Shown here in pieces: positions 8,184-15,932 of a DNA stretch of 23,472 nucleotides (its first letter is position 1; every line of letters starts with the position of its first letter). The translations under genes were made by a program, and so were the position numbers. The notes beneath the pieces are model-generated. The model made no database searches. It saw nothing but the letters and a program-made list of their open reading frames with translations, and had not been told where the DNA came from. Source of the DNA: JBALVO01 sp036961445 (GTDB lineage: Bacteria; Pseudomonadota; Gammaproteobacteria; Pseudomonadales; Halieaceae); NCBI GenBank assembly GCA_036961445.1, contig JBALVO010000055.1, forward strand, positions 1 through 23,472. The letters run 5' to 3'.

Positions 8184-8980
8184 CGGCTCTGGTTCCCTTC
8201 GCCGATAGCCGGGCCGTCCAGATCGCCGCACAGTAGCTCCGCGATATGTCGTACTTCAATATGCTTGCCCTCGCGCTTGGCACGACCGGCAATATTGAGC
8301 AGACAGCCCAGATCGCCGCCAGCAAGAATCCTGGCTTCCGTTGCCAGCGCATTTTGCAGCTTATCGCCGACCATTTTGCCAGATATTTCCGGCATTTTGG
8401 CGCAAAAAGTTCCGCCAAAACCACAGCAGACCTCGGTCTGCTGCAGTTCTGATACCTGGGTGTTACACAGCTCCTTTAGCAGGTCTCGTGGCTGTTCCTT
8501 GATGCCCATTTCCCGCAGACCGGCGCAGCTGTCATGGTAGGTGACAGGCGGTAGCTTCACGGGCTTTTTGTTGCCGCGCTTCAGGTGCACTATGTCACGG
8601 AGAAAGGTGGTCAGTTCAAAGGTTTTGGCCGCTACCTGCAGTGCCCTATCGCGCCACTCCCCCTCTAATAGCCTGGGGTAGTGGTGGCAGATCATACCGG
8701 CACAGGAACCTGAGGGAATCACGACATAGTCGGCCGGCTCAAGTAATGCGATGACACTTTGTGCCAGTGGTATGGTCGCCTCATAGTCGCCGGTATTGTA
8801 GGTGGGCTGTCCGCAACAGGTTTGCTGCAGAGGTACGGTGACTTCACAGCCGGCTTGCTCCAGCAATTTGATACTGGCGAAAGCCACCGATGGTCGAAAC
8901 AGGTCAGCGAGGCAGGTGACAAACAGCGACACCCTTGGACCTTGGGATAATTGGGTGTTTTCCAGGTCTTGCTTATTCAT
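8180..8980 (-). CDS. lutA: Lactate utilization protein A (LutA, CCG-domain protein)
   Basis: This subunit of LutABC carries two cysteine-rich CCG domains, which in related proteins (GlpC, HdrB) hold iron-sulfur clusters. In the 266-residue version the first domain has VTCLADLF (Cys23) and TCCGQP (Cys55/56). The second has YHDSCAG (Cys152) and EVCCGFGGTFC (Cys185/186). The frame is open to a GTG at 9082. The ATG at 8980 was chosen because LutA proteins start shortly before the VSLFVTCL strand and because AAAGGGG precedes it. No lactate permease or GntR/LldR-type regulator adjoins this set, so uptake and control must be encoded elsewhere. Confidence 0.92.
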   Translation of the reverse strand: MNKQDLENTQLSQGPRVSLFVTCLADLFRPSVAFASIKLLEQAGCEVTVPLQQTCCGQPTYNTGDYEATIPLAQSVIALLEPADYVVIPSGSCAGMICHHYPRLLEGEWRDRALQVAAKTFELTTFLRDIVHLKRGNKKPVKLPPVTYHDSCAGLREMGIKEQPRDLLKELCNTQVSELQQTEVCCGFGGTFCAKMPEISGKMVGDKLQNALATEARILAGGDLGCLLNIAGRAKREGKHIEVRHIAELLCGDLDGPAIGEGNQSR

Positions 8981-9043
8981 GCAGGCCGCAGCCCCTTTGT
9001 TATTCCCGGTGTAGCGGTCGGCCAAAAGCCGTCCTTGTGCGAC

Positions 9044-9049
9044 AGTATA
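9044..9049 (-). promoter_or_regulatory. Possible -10 element for lutABC
   Basis: On the minus strand this reads TATACT, about 65 bases before the lutA ATG and inside the 115-base gap between the large coiled-coil gene and lutA. No convincing -35 was found 16-18 bases upstream, so this may be an activator-dependent promoter or chance. Confidence 0.25.
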
Positions 9050-9095
9050 TCCAATAGGGTGAACCCGTGTCGCCCTGCGCACCGCTCAATGGTCG

Positions 9096-12000
9096 TCAAA
9101 AAATCCCTTGTAGACCCAATAACGCGCAGGAGATGGTTAATAAAACCACGGTTGCAACAGCTCCCTGGGCGATCGGGTGCCTGCACTGCAGGAGTTTCAC
9201 CAGTAATGTGTTGCGATCTACCTTGATTCCCGCTTCTGCCAGGGGAGTCACCCCTCCGTGCAGCTGTCTGGCAGCAAATGCTGGCAGCGAACGACTGCCC
9301 GTGAATACCACCACATCATCGAGTAGCAGAAAGGGGCCGCGATACGCAATGCGGGGTCCAGCGCCCAGGTGGTACATATTGTTGTGATCTACCAGCAATA
9401 ATTGCTCCTGGAAAATACCGATATGCCCTATGGAGCCTCTGGCTACCAGCAGCAATGCGATAGCGGGGCCGCAAAGCCCCAGCAACAAAGCGGTCAGTTG
9501 TAATGCTGAGGCGCTCTGACCGATCGCCAACAAAACCAGCGCCAGTGCCATCAGCGCATAACTGATGCCGGTGCGTCGCAATTGCATCATGCGATCAGGC
9601 GCTGGGTCCACCCAGTGCACCACCTCGGCATATTCATCCACCGGGGTCGCACCGCGCTCGCGGTGGGATTTGTAAACCAGGCCACGCAGCCGCTGAACGA
9701 TTCCTATGCACAATCCGATTACACTGACCAAAGCGCACAGTATTGCGCTGATTCGCCATGCGACACCCTGTACCAGGGTGGCACGATGTTGTTCGTCTGC
9801 CAGCGTTACCAGGAGATCCGAAATCAGCGGAACTTCCGGCGCGCCATTAGCATTGAAGCGTTGGACTGGCAGTTGGCTGTTGTCGCGCACCAGAGTTTTT
9901 TGGCCCCAGCTGATCAGCTGCTGTGGCTGTGTTCCCGGTGGTAATTCTGCGCGTTCTACGAAATTCCATTGCCCGTCAAAGCGGTATAAGGCGGCGTTGT
10001 TTGTTTCCGGGTTATACATACTCACCCACCAGAAACTAGCGGTTCTTACGAAATCCTTTACCCGGGATTGCTCTGCTGTTACAGCGTCGGGGGGTAACAA
10101 TAGAATCTCATCCAGCTGCTGGCCGAAGGCCTTCTCATCGTAGCGGAAGACGCTGACTGCGGGGCCCAGGGCGCTGTTCATAAACAACAAACCGGATTCC
10201 AGGCGCAATACCGGATTTTCAGGTATTGGGGCTGAGACTTGCGCCAGTACTACTCCGTCACTACTGGCGTGCGCCAGCTGGCCGTTGTGGGCATCCGCTA
10301 TGAAAATTGATCTATCCAACTCATGCATGGCGAAGCCGGCAATGTTGATGCCACTCAGGTGCTGTGAAAAGAGGTCGCAAGTGGCTGCGTCCAGGTCGCA
10401 GCGCAGTAGTTGCAGTGATTCAATCTGGTCAGGGTCCTTCGCAGCGGTCTTTAGTTTCCCCAGGGCGATCAACTCGCCGTTGGTATCGAATACCATCGGT
10501 GCCTGCAAGCTGGACAGCCCGAGGGTAGCGAGGGGCAGTGTGCGAGTACCAATGCCGGAGCGGTCGTGCAGTAGCAGCTGGTTGCCTGCCAATAATACGG
10601 GTCCGGTGTTCGGGCTGATGGCCACAGTGCTGGCCCCGGTTATGACTTGCGGTGCGTCCAGACTCCAAAAGCGGCCCAGCAGAATCATCAGGGTGGCCAG
10701 TGCCAGCGCCGCCGTCATAAATGAGGTACGCATATGCGCTCTGGATCGTTGCGCCCGGGACCGTACCTCGGGCGTGTTGCGAAATGGGCGCAGGCTGTAC
10801 AGGTTGGGCTCGCCAGCTTGATGTTTGCGGCGAGTAGCCGTTGGCGGAACTTGCCCACGCTCGATGTTGCGCCTGGGAAGTTCAAGATTGGTTTTGACTC
10901 TGGCCCTGGCAGATTTCAATGAGGGTTGCTGCGTTAGCTCCGCCGCAGCGCGCGTTACGGCCTGCTCTTCCATGGCCTTGCGCTGTGCAGCTTGCGCTTC
11001 CTTTTCCGCTGCTAATTGCGCCTCGCGCTCGGTGATTTTGCGGTGTTCTTCGGCCTTGCGCTGCTGGTCTTGCGCCGCGACCAATCGCTTCTGCTCAGAT
11101 TCTTGCTGCAACTGGCGGCGCGCTCTTTCCTTGCGTTCTTGCTGCGCAACGGCAAGTCGTTCAGCTTCTTTGCGTTCCTGCTCGGCCTGGTGTTGGGCTA
11201 TTTCCTGTGCCGCTTTGCGTGCCGTCTCTTCCTGCAGTGCTTGTAGTTTTGCAGCTTCGGCGGCCGCCTTGCGTTTGAATTCATCAAGAATCGCCTGTTG
11301 TTTGGCGACTTCCTCCGTGGCTTGGCGTTTTCTTTCCGTTAGTTCTGCTTCTAGCTTTGCTGTCTCTTGTGCCTCAATGCGCTTTTTCCTGGCCAGTTCT
11401 GATTTTTCCCTGGCGGCTTCCTCCGCGCGTTGGGCCTTCAGTTGTGCCCTTTCTTCGGCTTTTCTGCGTTTCTGTTCTGCTAACTCGGCCTTTTTTCTGG
11501 CGGCTTTGCGTTTGGCTTCTTCGCGCAGTGCCTGCTCCCGGGCGGCCTGTTCGGCTTGCAGCCTGGCGGCTTCTTCAGCGGCTTGGCGTTCCGCCTCTTC
11601 GCGCAGTGCCTGTTCCCGGGCGGCTTGTTCGGCTTCTAGCCTGGCGGTTTCTTCAGCGGCTTGGCGTTCCGCCTCTTCGCGCAGTGCCTGCTCCCGGGCG
11701 GCTTGTTCGGCTTCTAGCCTGGCGGCATCTTCAGCGGCCTTGCGTTCCGCTTCTTCGCGCAATGCCTGTTCCCGCGCAGCCTGTTCGGCTTTTAACCTTG
11801 CGGCTTCCTCCGCGCGCCGGGCCTTCAGTTGTGCCCTTTCTTCGGCTTTTTTGCGTTTTTGTTCTGCTAACTCGGCCTTTTTTCTGGCGGCTTTCGCGGC
11901 GGCCTTGCGTTTGGCTTCTTCACGCCGTGCCTGCTCCCGGGCGGTCTGTTCGGCTTCTAGCCTGGCGGTTTCTTCAGCGGCTTGGCGTTCCGCCTCTTCG

Positions 12001-12787
12001 CNNNNNNNNNNNNNNNNNNNNNNNNNNNNNNNNNNNNNNNNNNNNNNNNNNNNNNNNNNNNNNNNNNNNNNNNNNNNNNNNNNNNNNNNNNNNNNNNNNN
12101 NGCCTCTTCGCGCAGTGCCTGCTCCCGGGCGGCTTGTTCGGCTTCTAGCCTGGCGGTTTCTTCAGCGGCTTGGCGTTCCGCCTCTTCGCGCAGTGCCTGC
12201 TCCCGGGCGGCTTGTTCGGCTTCTAGCCTGGCGGTTTCTTCAGCGGCTTGGCGTTCCGCCTCTTCGCGCAGTGCCTGTTCCCGGGCGGCTTGTTCGGCTT
12301 GCAGCCGGGCGGCTTCTTCAGCGTCTTTGCGTTCAGCTTCTTCGCGCCGGGCTTGTTCTGGATTCACCTTTATGGCTGCGCTACCGCGTCTCGCGGCGCT
12401 ACTCACAGCCCAGCTCTGGTCTACCTGTCCGGGCCGACGTTGCAGGATCTCAGTGTCCATGCCTCGTTTAACAGGTCTACTAGGCTTGTTAGCTTCTTCG
12501 ATTGGGGGGGGAGGTGATGCTGTCTCAGCAGCGCTCGCTGCTGCCGCTTCTTCTGCGGTAATTTTGACCAGTACGGCCACGACGCCCAATTGGCGGAGCT
12601 TTTGAAAGTAGTCTGCTGCGATTTTTCGGTCAAGATTGCGGCGCAGGATAATGGTTTCGCCGGAAAAGAAACGTTCGAGACGAGCGGGATCATCGATTGC
12701 AAACATTTTGCCAAAACGGAGCTTCACCCGCTCCGGCTTGCGGCCAGGCAGTATTTCGCCGTTAAACGTGAGGTTGAATCTGTTCAC
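9096..12787 (-). CDS. Large coiled-coil membrane protein with periplasmic domain, unknown function (interrupted by assembly gap)
   Basis: The gene starts at a GTG (12787) and ends with TGA at 9096-9098. Residues 1-75 form a small domain (NLTFNGEILPGRKPERVKL, then RLERFFSGE) that, from memory, resembles N-terminal modules of other uncharacterised gammaproteobacterial membrane proteins. A proline-rich linker follows, then a long charged Ala/Glu/Arg coiled coil with 26-residue repeats (EEAERQAAEETARLEAEQAA) down to about 10930. One membrane segment (about 10676-10735) follows basic residues, placing the coiled coil in the cytoplasm. About 300 residues of probable periplasmic domain come next, with short beta-rich repeats suggestive of a propeller. 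Four more hydrophobic segments lie near 9683-9758, 9518-9571, 9435-9500 and 9099-9170. The 100-N gap shifts the frame artificially, but both flanks encode the same repeat. I do not recognise the function. TolA-like or scaffold roles are guesses. Confidence 0.8.
11420..11925 (-). repeat. Higher-order intragenic duplication, about 387 bp offset
   Basis: The segment starting at 11420 (plus-strand CCTCCGCGCG, then a block encoding KKAELAEQKRRKAEERAQLKAQR) recurs starting at 11807 with few changes (KKAELAEQKRKKAEERAQLKARR). The second copy carries a small in-frame insertion (AAAKA). The offset is 387 bases, a multiple of three and close to five 78-bp units. The coiled coil therefore grew both by single 78-bp units and by duplication of a larger block. 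Confidence 0.75.
11515..12359 (-). repeat. 78-bp in-frame tandem repeats (26-residue coiled-coil unit)
   Basis: Units start at 11515, 11593, 11671 and 11749. After a divergent block they resume at 11914 and 11992 (cut by the gap), then at 12102, 12180, 12258 and 12336 (partial). The two units at 12102-12179 and 12180-12257 are identical base for base, and 11593-11670 differs from them at one position. The unit encodes ALREEAERQAAEETARLEAE plus QAAREQ. Near-identity at silent positions points to recent expansion or gene conversion. Because 78 is a multiple of 3, copy-number change alters the coiled-coil length without breaking the frame. Confidence 0.95.
12002..12101. other. Assembly gap (100 N) within the 78-bp repeats
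   Basis: Exactly 100 Ns, the usual placeholder for a gap of unknown size. The ten bases before it (11992-12001) and the ten after it (12102-12111) are the same, GCCTCTTCGC, the start of the 78-bp unit. If repeat phase is kept, the true missing length is 68+78k bases, or the flanks simply overlap by 10. All of these are 2 modulo 3, which is what is needed to join the two reading frames. Confidence 0.95.
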
Positions 12788-12918
12788 CCCGCGCCCGATG
12801 TCCCCTGTTGGTTTTATGATATCCCTGCCAAGAATGTACGGGGTTTCAGGGCGCTTTACCAGTGCACGGTCTGGTGAATATTTGGCTCAGCGCAAGGGTA
12901 ATGATTGCAGATGCCGCG

Positions 12919-14154
12919 TCAGAAAGGTGCGGGATCTATAATTTCGAAGGTCAGGCCTGCATTGCTGACCAATCGTTCCAGTAGTTTTGCGTTCAGTGCG
13001 GAGGCTGGCGTACATATGCCGCCTTTTGCCGGCAGGTTGTCCTTCGCCAGGCAGACCGCCGCTTCACCAAGCATCTTGGAAGTGGAACCATAGCCAGGAT
13101 CCATATCCCCGGTGACTTTGGCAACCATATCCTTGGTTCTATCTTGCGGATGTATGCCGTGGAAAAATAGTTCATAAAAGCCAGCCTGTCGTTGTTTTAG
13201 CGTTGGACCTTCTCCAGGTTTGGGCAACAGGCGCTGTGCCAGCTTGCGTGTGGGGCCAATAGCCAGCGCAGCCATGCCGGCGCCCATCGCCAGGCTGTTG
13301 CGGGTCGCTTCGAACCTTGAACGGTTCAGTACTGCCTCGTCGTAGCGGAAGTCTTCGCCCCATGGGAAACCCAGGAGTGCATTGCTACGCCTGACGACGC
13401 GTGTGTTCACCAGCGCCATAATGAAAGGTGATGTCCATTGATGGAAGTCAGCATCGAAGCGAGGCCCCTGTTGGTCCGGGCCGTCAGTACCAGCGGGCGT
13501 CCCCGGCGGATAGAGCGCATATGGATCGGCGACTATCCGTCGAATTGACGGATCTTTTTTTGCTTCTTCAAGCAGGTGCAGCATGCTGGCGATGGTGCCG
13601 CCGCTGGCGGCTCCCTTATTGCGGCCAACCCTGGTTTTTACGTGGCTCGCGGCAACACCATGGCGCTCCAGCATCGCTTGTTGCAAGTACCAGTTACCCA
13701 TGTCGAAGGGTATAGAATCGAATCCACAGGTATGCACGATACGCGCGCCGCTGGCCTGTGCCGTGGCCTGATATTCGGGAATTATCTGCGCCATCCACTG
13801 TACTTCGCCGGTCAAGTCGCAGTAATCGGTACCCGCCTCCGCACAGGCCTGCACCAGTGGTGTACCGTACTTGGCGTAAGGGCCTACAGTAGTGCACAGC
13901 ACATTGGTTTGCGTGACCAGTGTCGCCAGGCTATCGGCGTCATCGCTGTTGGCGATAATGATGGGCAGTTTTTTATAGTCTGCTTTGCCCAGGAACAGGG
14001 CGCGGACTTCCTCCAGCTTTTGCTTATTGCGCCCGGCTATGGCCCAGTGAAGCTCGCTGTCTACACCATAGGTTTGCACCAGGTATTCCACCACCAACTG
14101 GCCAGTGAATCCGGTTGCTCCCCATACGATAAGATCGAGTTTGCGTTTGGCCAT
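12919..14154 (-). CDS. Saccharopine dehydrogenase-like NAD(P)-binding oxidoreductase
   Basis: The 411-residue protein starts with a Rossmann fold (LIVWGATGFTGQLVVEYL, glycines of GATGFTG at residues 12-18), then AIAGRNKQKL, where the arginine could contact an NADP phosphate, and a conserved TTVGPYAKYG...CAEAGTDYCDLTGE block. This is the pattern of the saccharopine dehydrogenase NADP-binding family, including trans-acting enoyl reductases of mycobacteria and the SCCPDH group. True lysine-pathway activity is unlikely from this subfamily; a lipid or ketone reductase role is possible but unproven. GGAG lies 9 bases before the ATG. It follows the POT transporter gene by 21 bases and is probably co-transcribed with it. 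The stretch 12788-12918, down to the next gene, shows no clear terminator or promoter. Confidence 0.85.
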   Translation of the reverse strand: MAKRKLDLIVWGATGFTGQLVVEYLVQTYGVDSELHWAIAGRNKQKLEEVRALFLGKADYKKLPIIIANSDDADSLATLVTQTNVLCTTVGPYAKYGTPLVQACAEAGTDYCDLTGEVQWMAQIIPEYQATAQASGARIVHTCGFDSIPFDMGNWYLQQAMLERHGVAASHVKTRVGRNKGAASGGTIASMLHLLEEAKKDPSIRRIVADPYALYPPGTPAGTDGPDQQGPRFDADFHQWTSPFIMALVNTRVVRRSNALLGFPWGEDFRYDEAVLNRSRFEATRNSLAMGAGMAALAIGPTRKLAQRLLPKPGEGPTLKQRQAGFYELFFHGIHPQDRTKDMVAKVTGDMDPGYGSTSKMLGEAAVCLAKDNLPAKGGICTPASALNAKLLERLVSNAGLTFEIIDPAPF

Positions 14155-14175
14155 CTATTGGCTCCAGTGTGTTGG

Positions 14176-15732
14176 TTAATTGATTCCGTGCATCATTTTT
14201 TTCAGCAGTGGCGATAGTAGCAATAACAAGGCAGCGAACGCCAAGCCGACGTAAAACAGGTTACCAAATAATTGGGTGTAGCTGGCCAGTGCGCTAGTGA
14301 TATCGGCCATTGCCCCATCCACCGTTTCGATGGCTGCCATTTTGGCCAATTGTACAGCGACAAACTCCGAATACGCTGTGGCTAGAAACCAGGAGCCCAT
14401 CATCACGCCGACGACACTGGGTACCGCCAGTTTGGTAACTGCCGACAGTCCTACCGGTGATAGGCATAGCTCGCCAGTAGTGTGTAGCAAATAGGCCAGT
14501 ACCATCCAGTATCCGGCGACCAGACCGGCGTCACCGGGCATGGAGGCACCGATTACCAGTGCGCCGAATCCCAATCCAGCCTGTGCAATTCCCAGCGCAA
14601 ACTTTACCGGGGTGCTTGGCTCCAGCCCACGACGGCCCAGACTCGTCCACAGCCAGGCGAATAAGGGTGCAAACAGGAAAATAAACAGTGCATTGAGTGA
14701 GCCAAACTGAGATGCGGTCAATTGAATTCCCAGTATATTGCGGTCCATGACGCGATCAGCAAACAGCGTCATGGAAGCAGATGCCTGCTCAAACAGTGCC
14801 CAGAACACAACCGTAGACATGGTAAGTATGATCAACACTATCATGCGGCTGCGTTCTACCGGGTCACACTTGGTGCCGATGAACCAGGCTAGCCCGATAA
14901 GTACCGTCACCGAAAGTACGTTAAGCGCTGTACCCACGGCCCCGTGAAACTGCAGCATCTGCCACGCCGCCACCACGGCCACTAGACTGCATAGGTAAAT
15001 GGTCAGTTCTTTGCTGACACCTAACGGTGATTTTTGCTTCAGTAGTTCGCTGTCTGCGGGTTCGGCGTGTCCATGCAGATGTTTTTGACCGTGCAGGAAT
15101 GTCAGCAGACCGATTACCATGCCAATGCCGGCAGCGCCAAAGCCGTAGCGCCAACCAAATGTTTCGCCCAGGTAGCCGCACAGCAGCGTGGCGACAAAGG
15201 CACCGAGGTTGATGCCCATATAAAAGATGGTAAACCCGGCATCGCGGCGCGGGTCATCCTGAGTGTACAAACGCCCAACAATCGTCGAGATATTGGGCTT
15301 GAGGAAACCAACGCCAATCACGATCAGGGCCAGCGAAAAATAGAACACTTGCAAGGCACTGTCATCGCGAATGACCTGACCGCCCTCATTGCGCGCCTGT
15401 TCACCCTCCAGTGCCATACCCAGATGACCCAGAGCCAGCAGTATGCCGCCAAATACCACTGCTTTGCGCATACCCAGGTAGCGGTCTGCCAGCAGGCCCC
15501 CTATAACGGGCATAGCGTAAACCAGCGCTGCATAACCCCCCAATACCTCCAGCCCGTTGATATCGCTAAATAAATGGTATTTGGTGAGGTAAAGCAGCAG
15601 CAGGAACTTCATTCCATAAAAAGAAAAACGCTCCCACATCTCAGTGGCAAAACAGACAAACAAGCCCCTGGGATGTCCCAATAATTCGCTGTCGATGGCG
15701 GGACTTACTGTGTCTGCGGCTGATGTGGTCAT
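14176..15732 (-). CDS. POT/PTR2-family proton-coupled peptide transporter (DtpA-like)
   Basis: This inner-membrane major facilitator protein imports di- and tripeptides with protons. The 518-residue version has the POT signature near its N-terminus: Glu31, Glu34 and Arg35 in TEMWERFSFYGMK, the ExxER motif that couples proton and peptide transport. Many hydrophobic segments follow (for example GYAALVYAMPVIGGLLADRYLG and the FLKPNIST segment known from the family) and run to the end, consistent with 12-14 membrane helices. The frame is open to a TTG at 15771. The ATG at 15732 is preferred as a normal start, though its ribosome binding site is weak. It is transcribed divergently from the peptide ABC importer at 15933 onward, which supports a peptide substrate. 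Confidence 0.93.
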   Translation of the reverse strand: MTTSAADTVSPAIDSELLGHPRGLFVCFATEMWERFSFYGMKFLLLLYLTKYHLFSDINGLEVLGGYAALVYAMPVIGGLLADRYLGMRKAVVFGGILLALGHLGMALEGEQARNEGGQVIRDDSALQVFYFSLALIVIGVGFLKPNISTIVGRLYTQDDPRRDAGFTIFYMGINLGAFVATLLCGYLGETFGWRYGFGAAGIGMVIGLLTFLHGQKHLHGHAEPADSELLKQKSPLGVSKELTIYLCSLVAVVAAWQMLQFHGAVGTALNVLSVTVLIGLAWFIGTKCDPVERSRMIVLIILTMSTVVFWALFEQASASMTLFADRVMDRNILGIQLTASQFGSLNALFIFLFAPLFAWLWTSLGRRGLEPSTPVKFALGIAQAGLGFGALVIGASMPGDAGLVAGYWMVLAYLLHTTGELCLSPVGLSAVTKLAVPSVVGVMMGSWFLATAYSEFVAVQLAKMAAIETVDGAMADITSALASYTQLFGNLFYVGLAFAALLLLLSPLLKKMMHGIN

Positions 15733-15777
15733 TAATGTGGGGCCCAAAGTAAATTTAGCTGCTGTTGGCAAGTGGCT

Positions 15778-15783
15778 ATTATA
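15778..15783 (-). promoter_or_regulatory. -10 element for the POT transporter gene
   Basis: On the minus strand this reads TATAAT, a perfect -10. It would place the transcription start near 15771 and leave a leader of about 40 bases before the ATG at 15732. No good -35 is seen at 16-18 bases, so the promoter may need an activator. Confidence 0.4.
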
Positions 15784-15879
15784 GAGACTATTTGCGCGCG
15801 GGCGTATGCCCTTTTGTTAGCTGATATTCGCCGGCTATGCTGGCCTCAGTCGGGCAGGAAGGGTATGCTTGCGCGCGAG

Positions 15880-15910
15880 TTTACGCGTATCGTTATTGGT
15901 GCCATATAAT
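15880..15910 (+). promoter_or_regulatory. Candidate promoter of the peptide ABC importer operon
   Basis: A perfect TATAAT lies at 15905-15910, 22 bases before the chosen ATG at 15933. TTTACG at 15880-15885 matches the -35 at four of six bases, with a 19-base spacer that is longer than ideal. It is the strongest promoter-like sequence in the divergent intergenic region. Confidence 0.5.
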
Positions 15911-15932
15911 ATAAGAGCCTGTCGATTTGTTG

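Noticed and set aside
7671..8540. Plus-strand open frame of 289 codons across lutB and lutA
   Set aside because: It lies wholly opposite two well-supported lut genes whose iron-sulfur motifs are intact, and has no family features of its own.
8981..9082. N-terminal extension of LutA from the GTG at 9082
   Set aside because: The added 34 residues match no LutA feature. The internal ATG at 8980 has a purine-rich site before it and gives the normal family start.
10825..12471. Long plus-strand open frame opposite the coiled-coil gene
   Set aside because: Its Ser/Ala/Cys/Arg-rich sequence is the antisense reading of the 78-bp repeats, with no ribosome binding site or recognisable domain. The minus-strand reading has membrane segments and coherent domains.
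11957..12787. A separate short protein ending just after the N gap
   Set aside because: The apparent stop at 11957 is reached only because the 100-N placeholder puts the downstream repeats out of frame. Repeat phase shows that the gene continues.
15799..15815. GGGC-GTAT-GCCC followed by TTTT as a rho-independent terminator
   Set aside because: The stem has only four base pairs and lies between two divergent gene starts, where a terminator is not expected.
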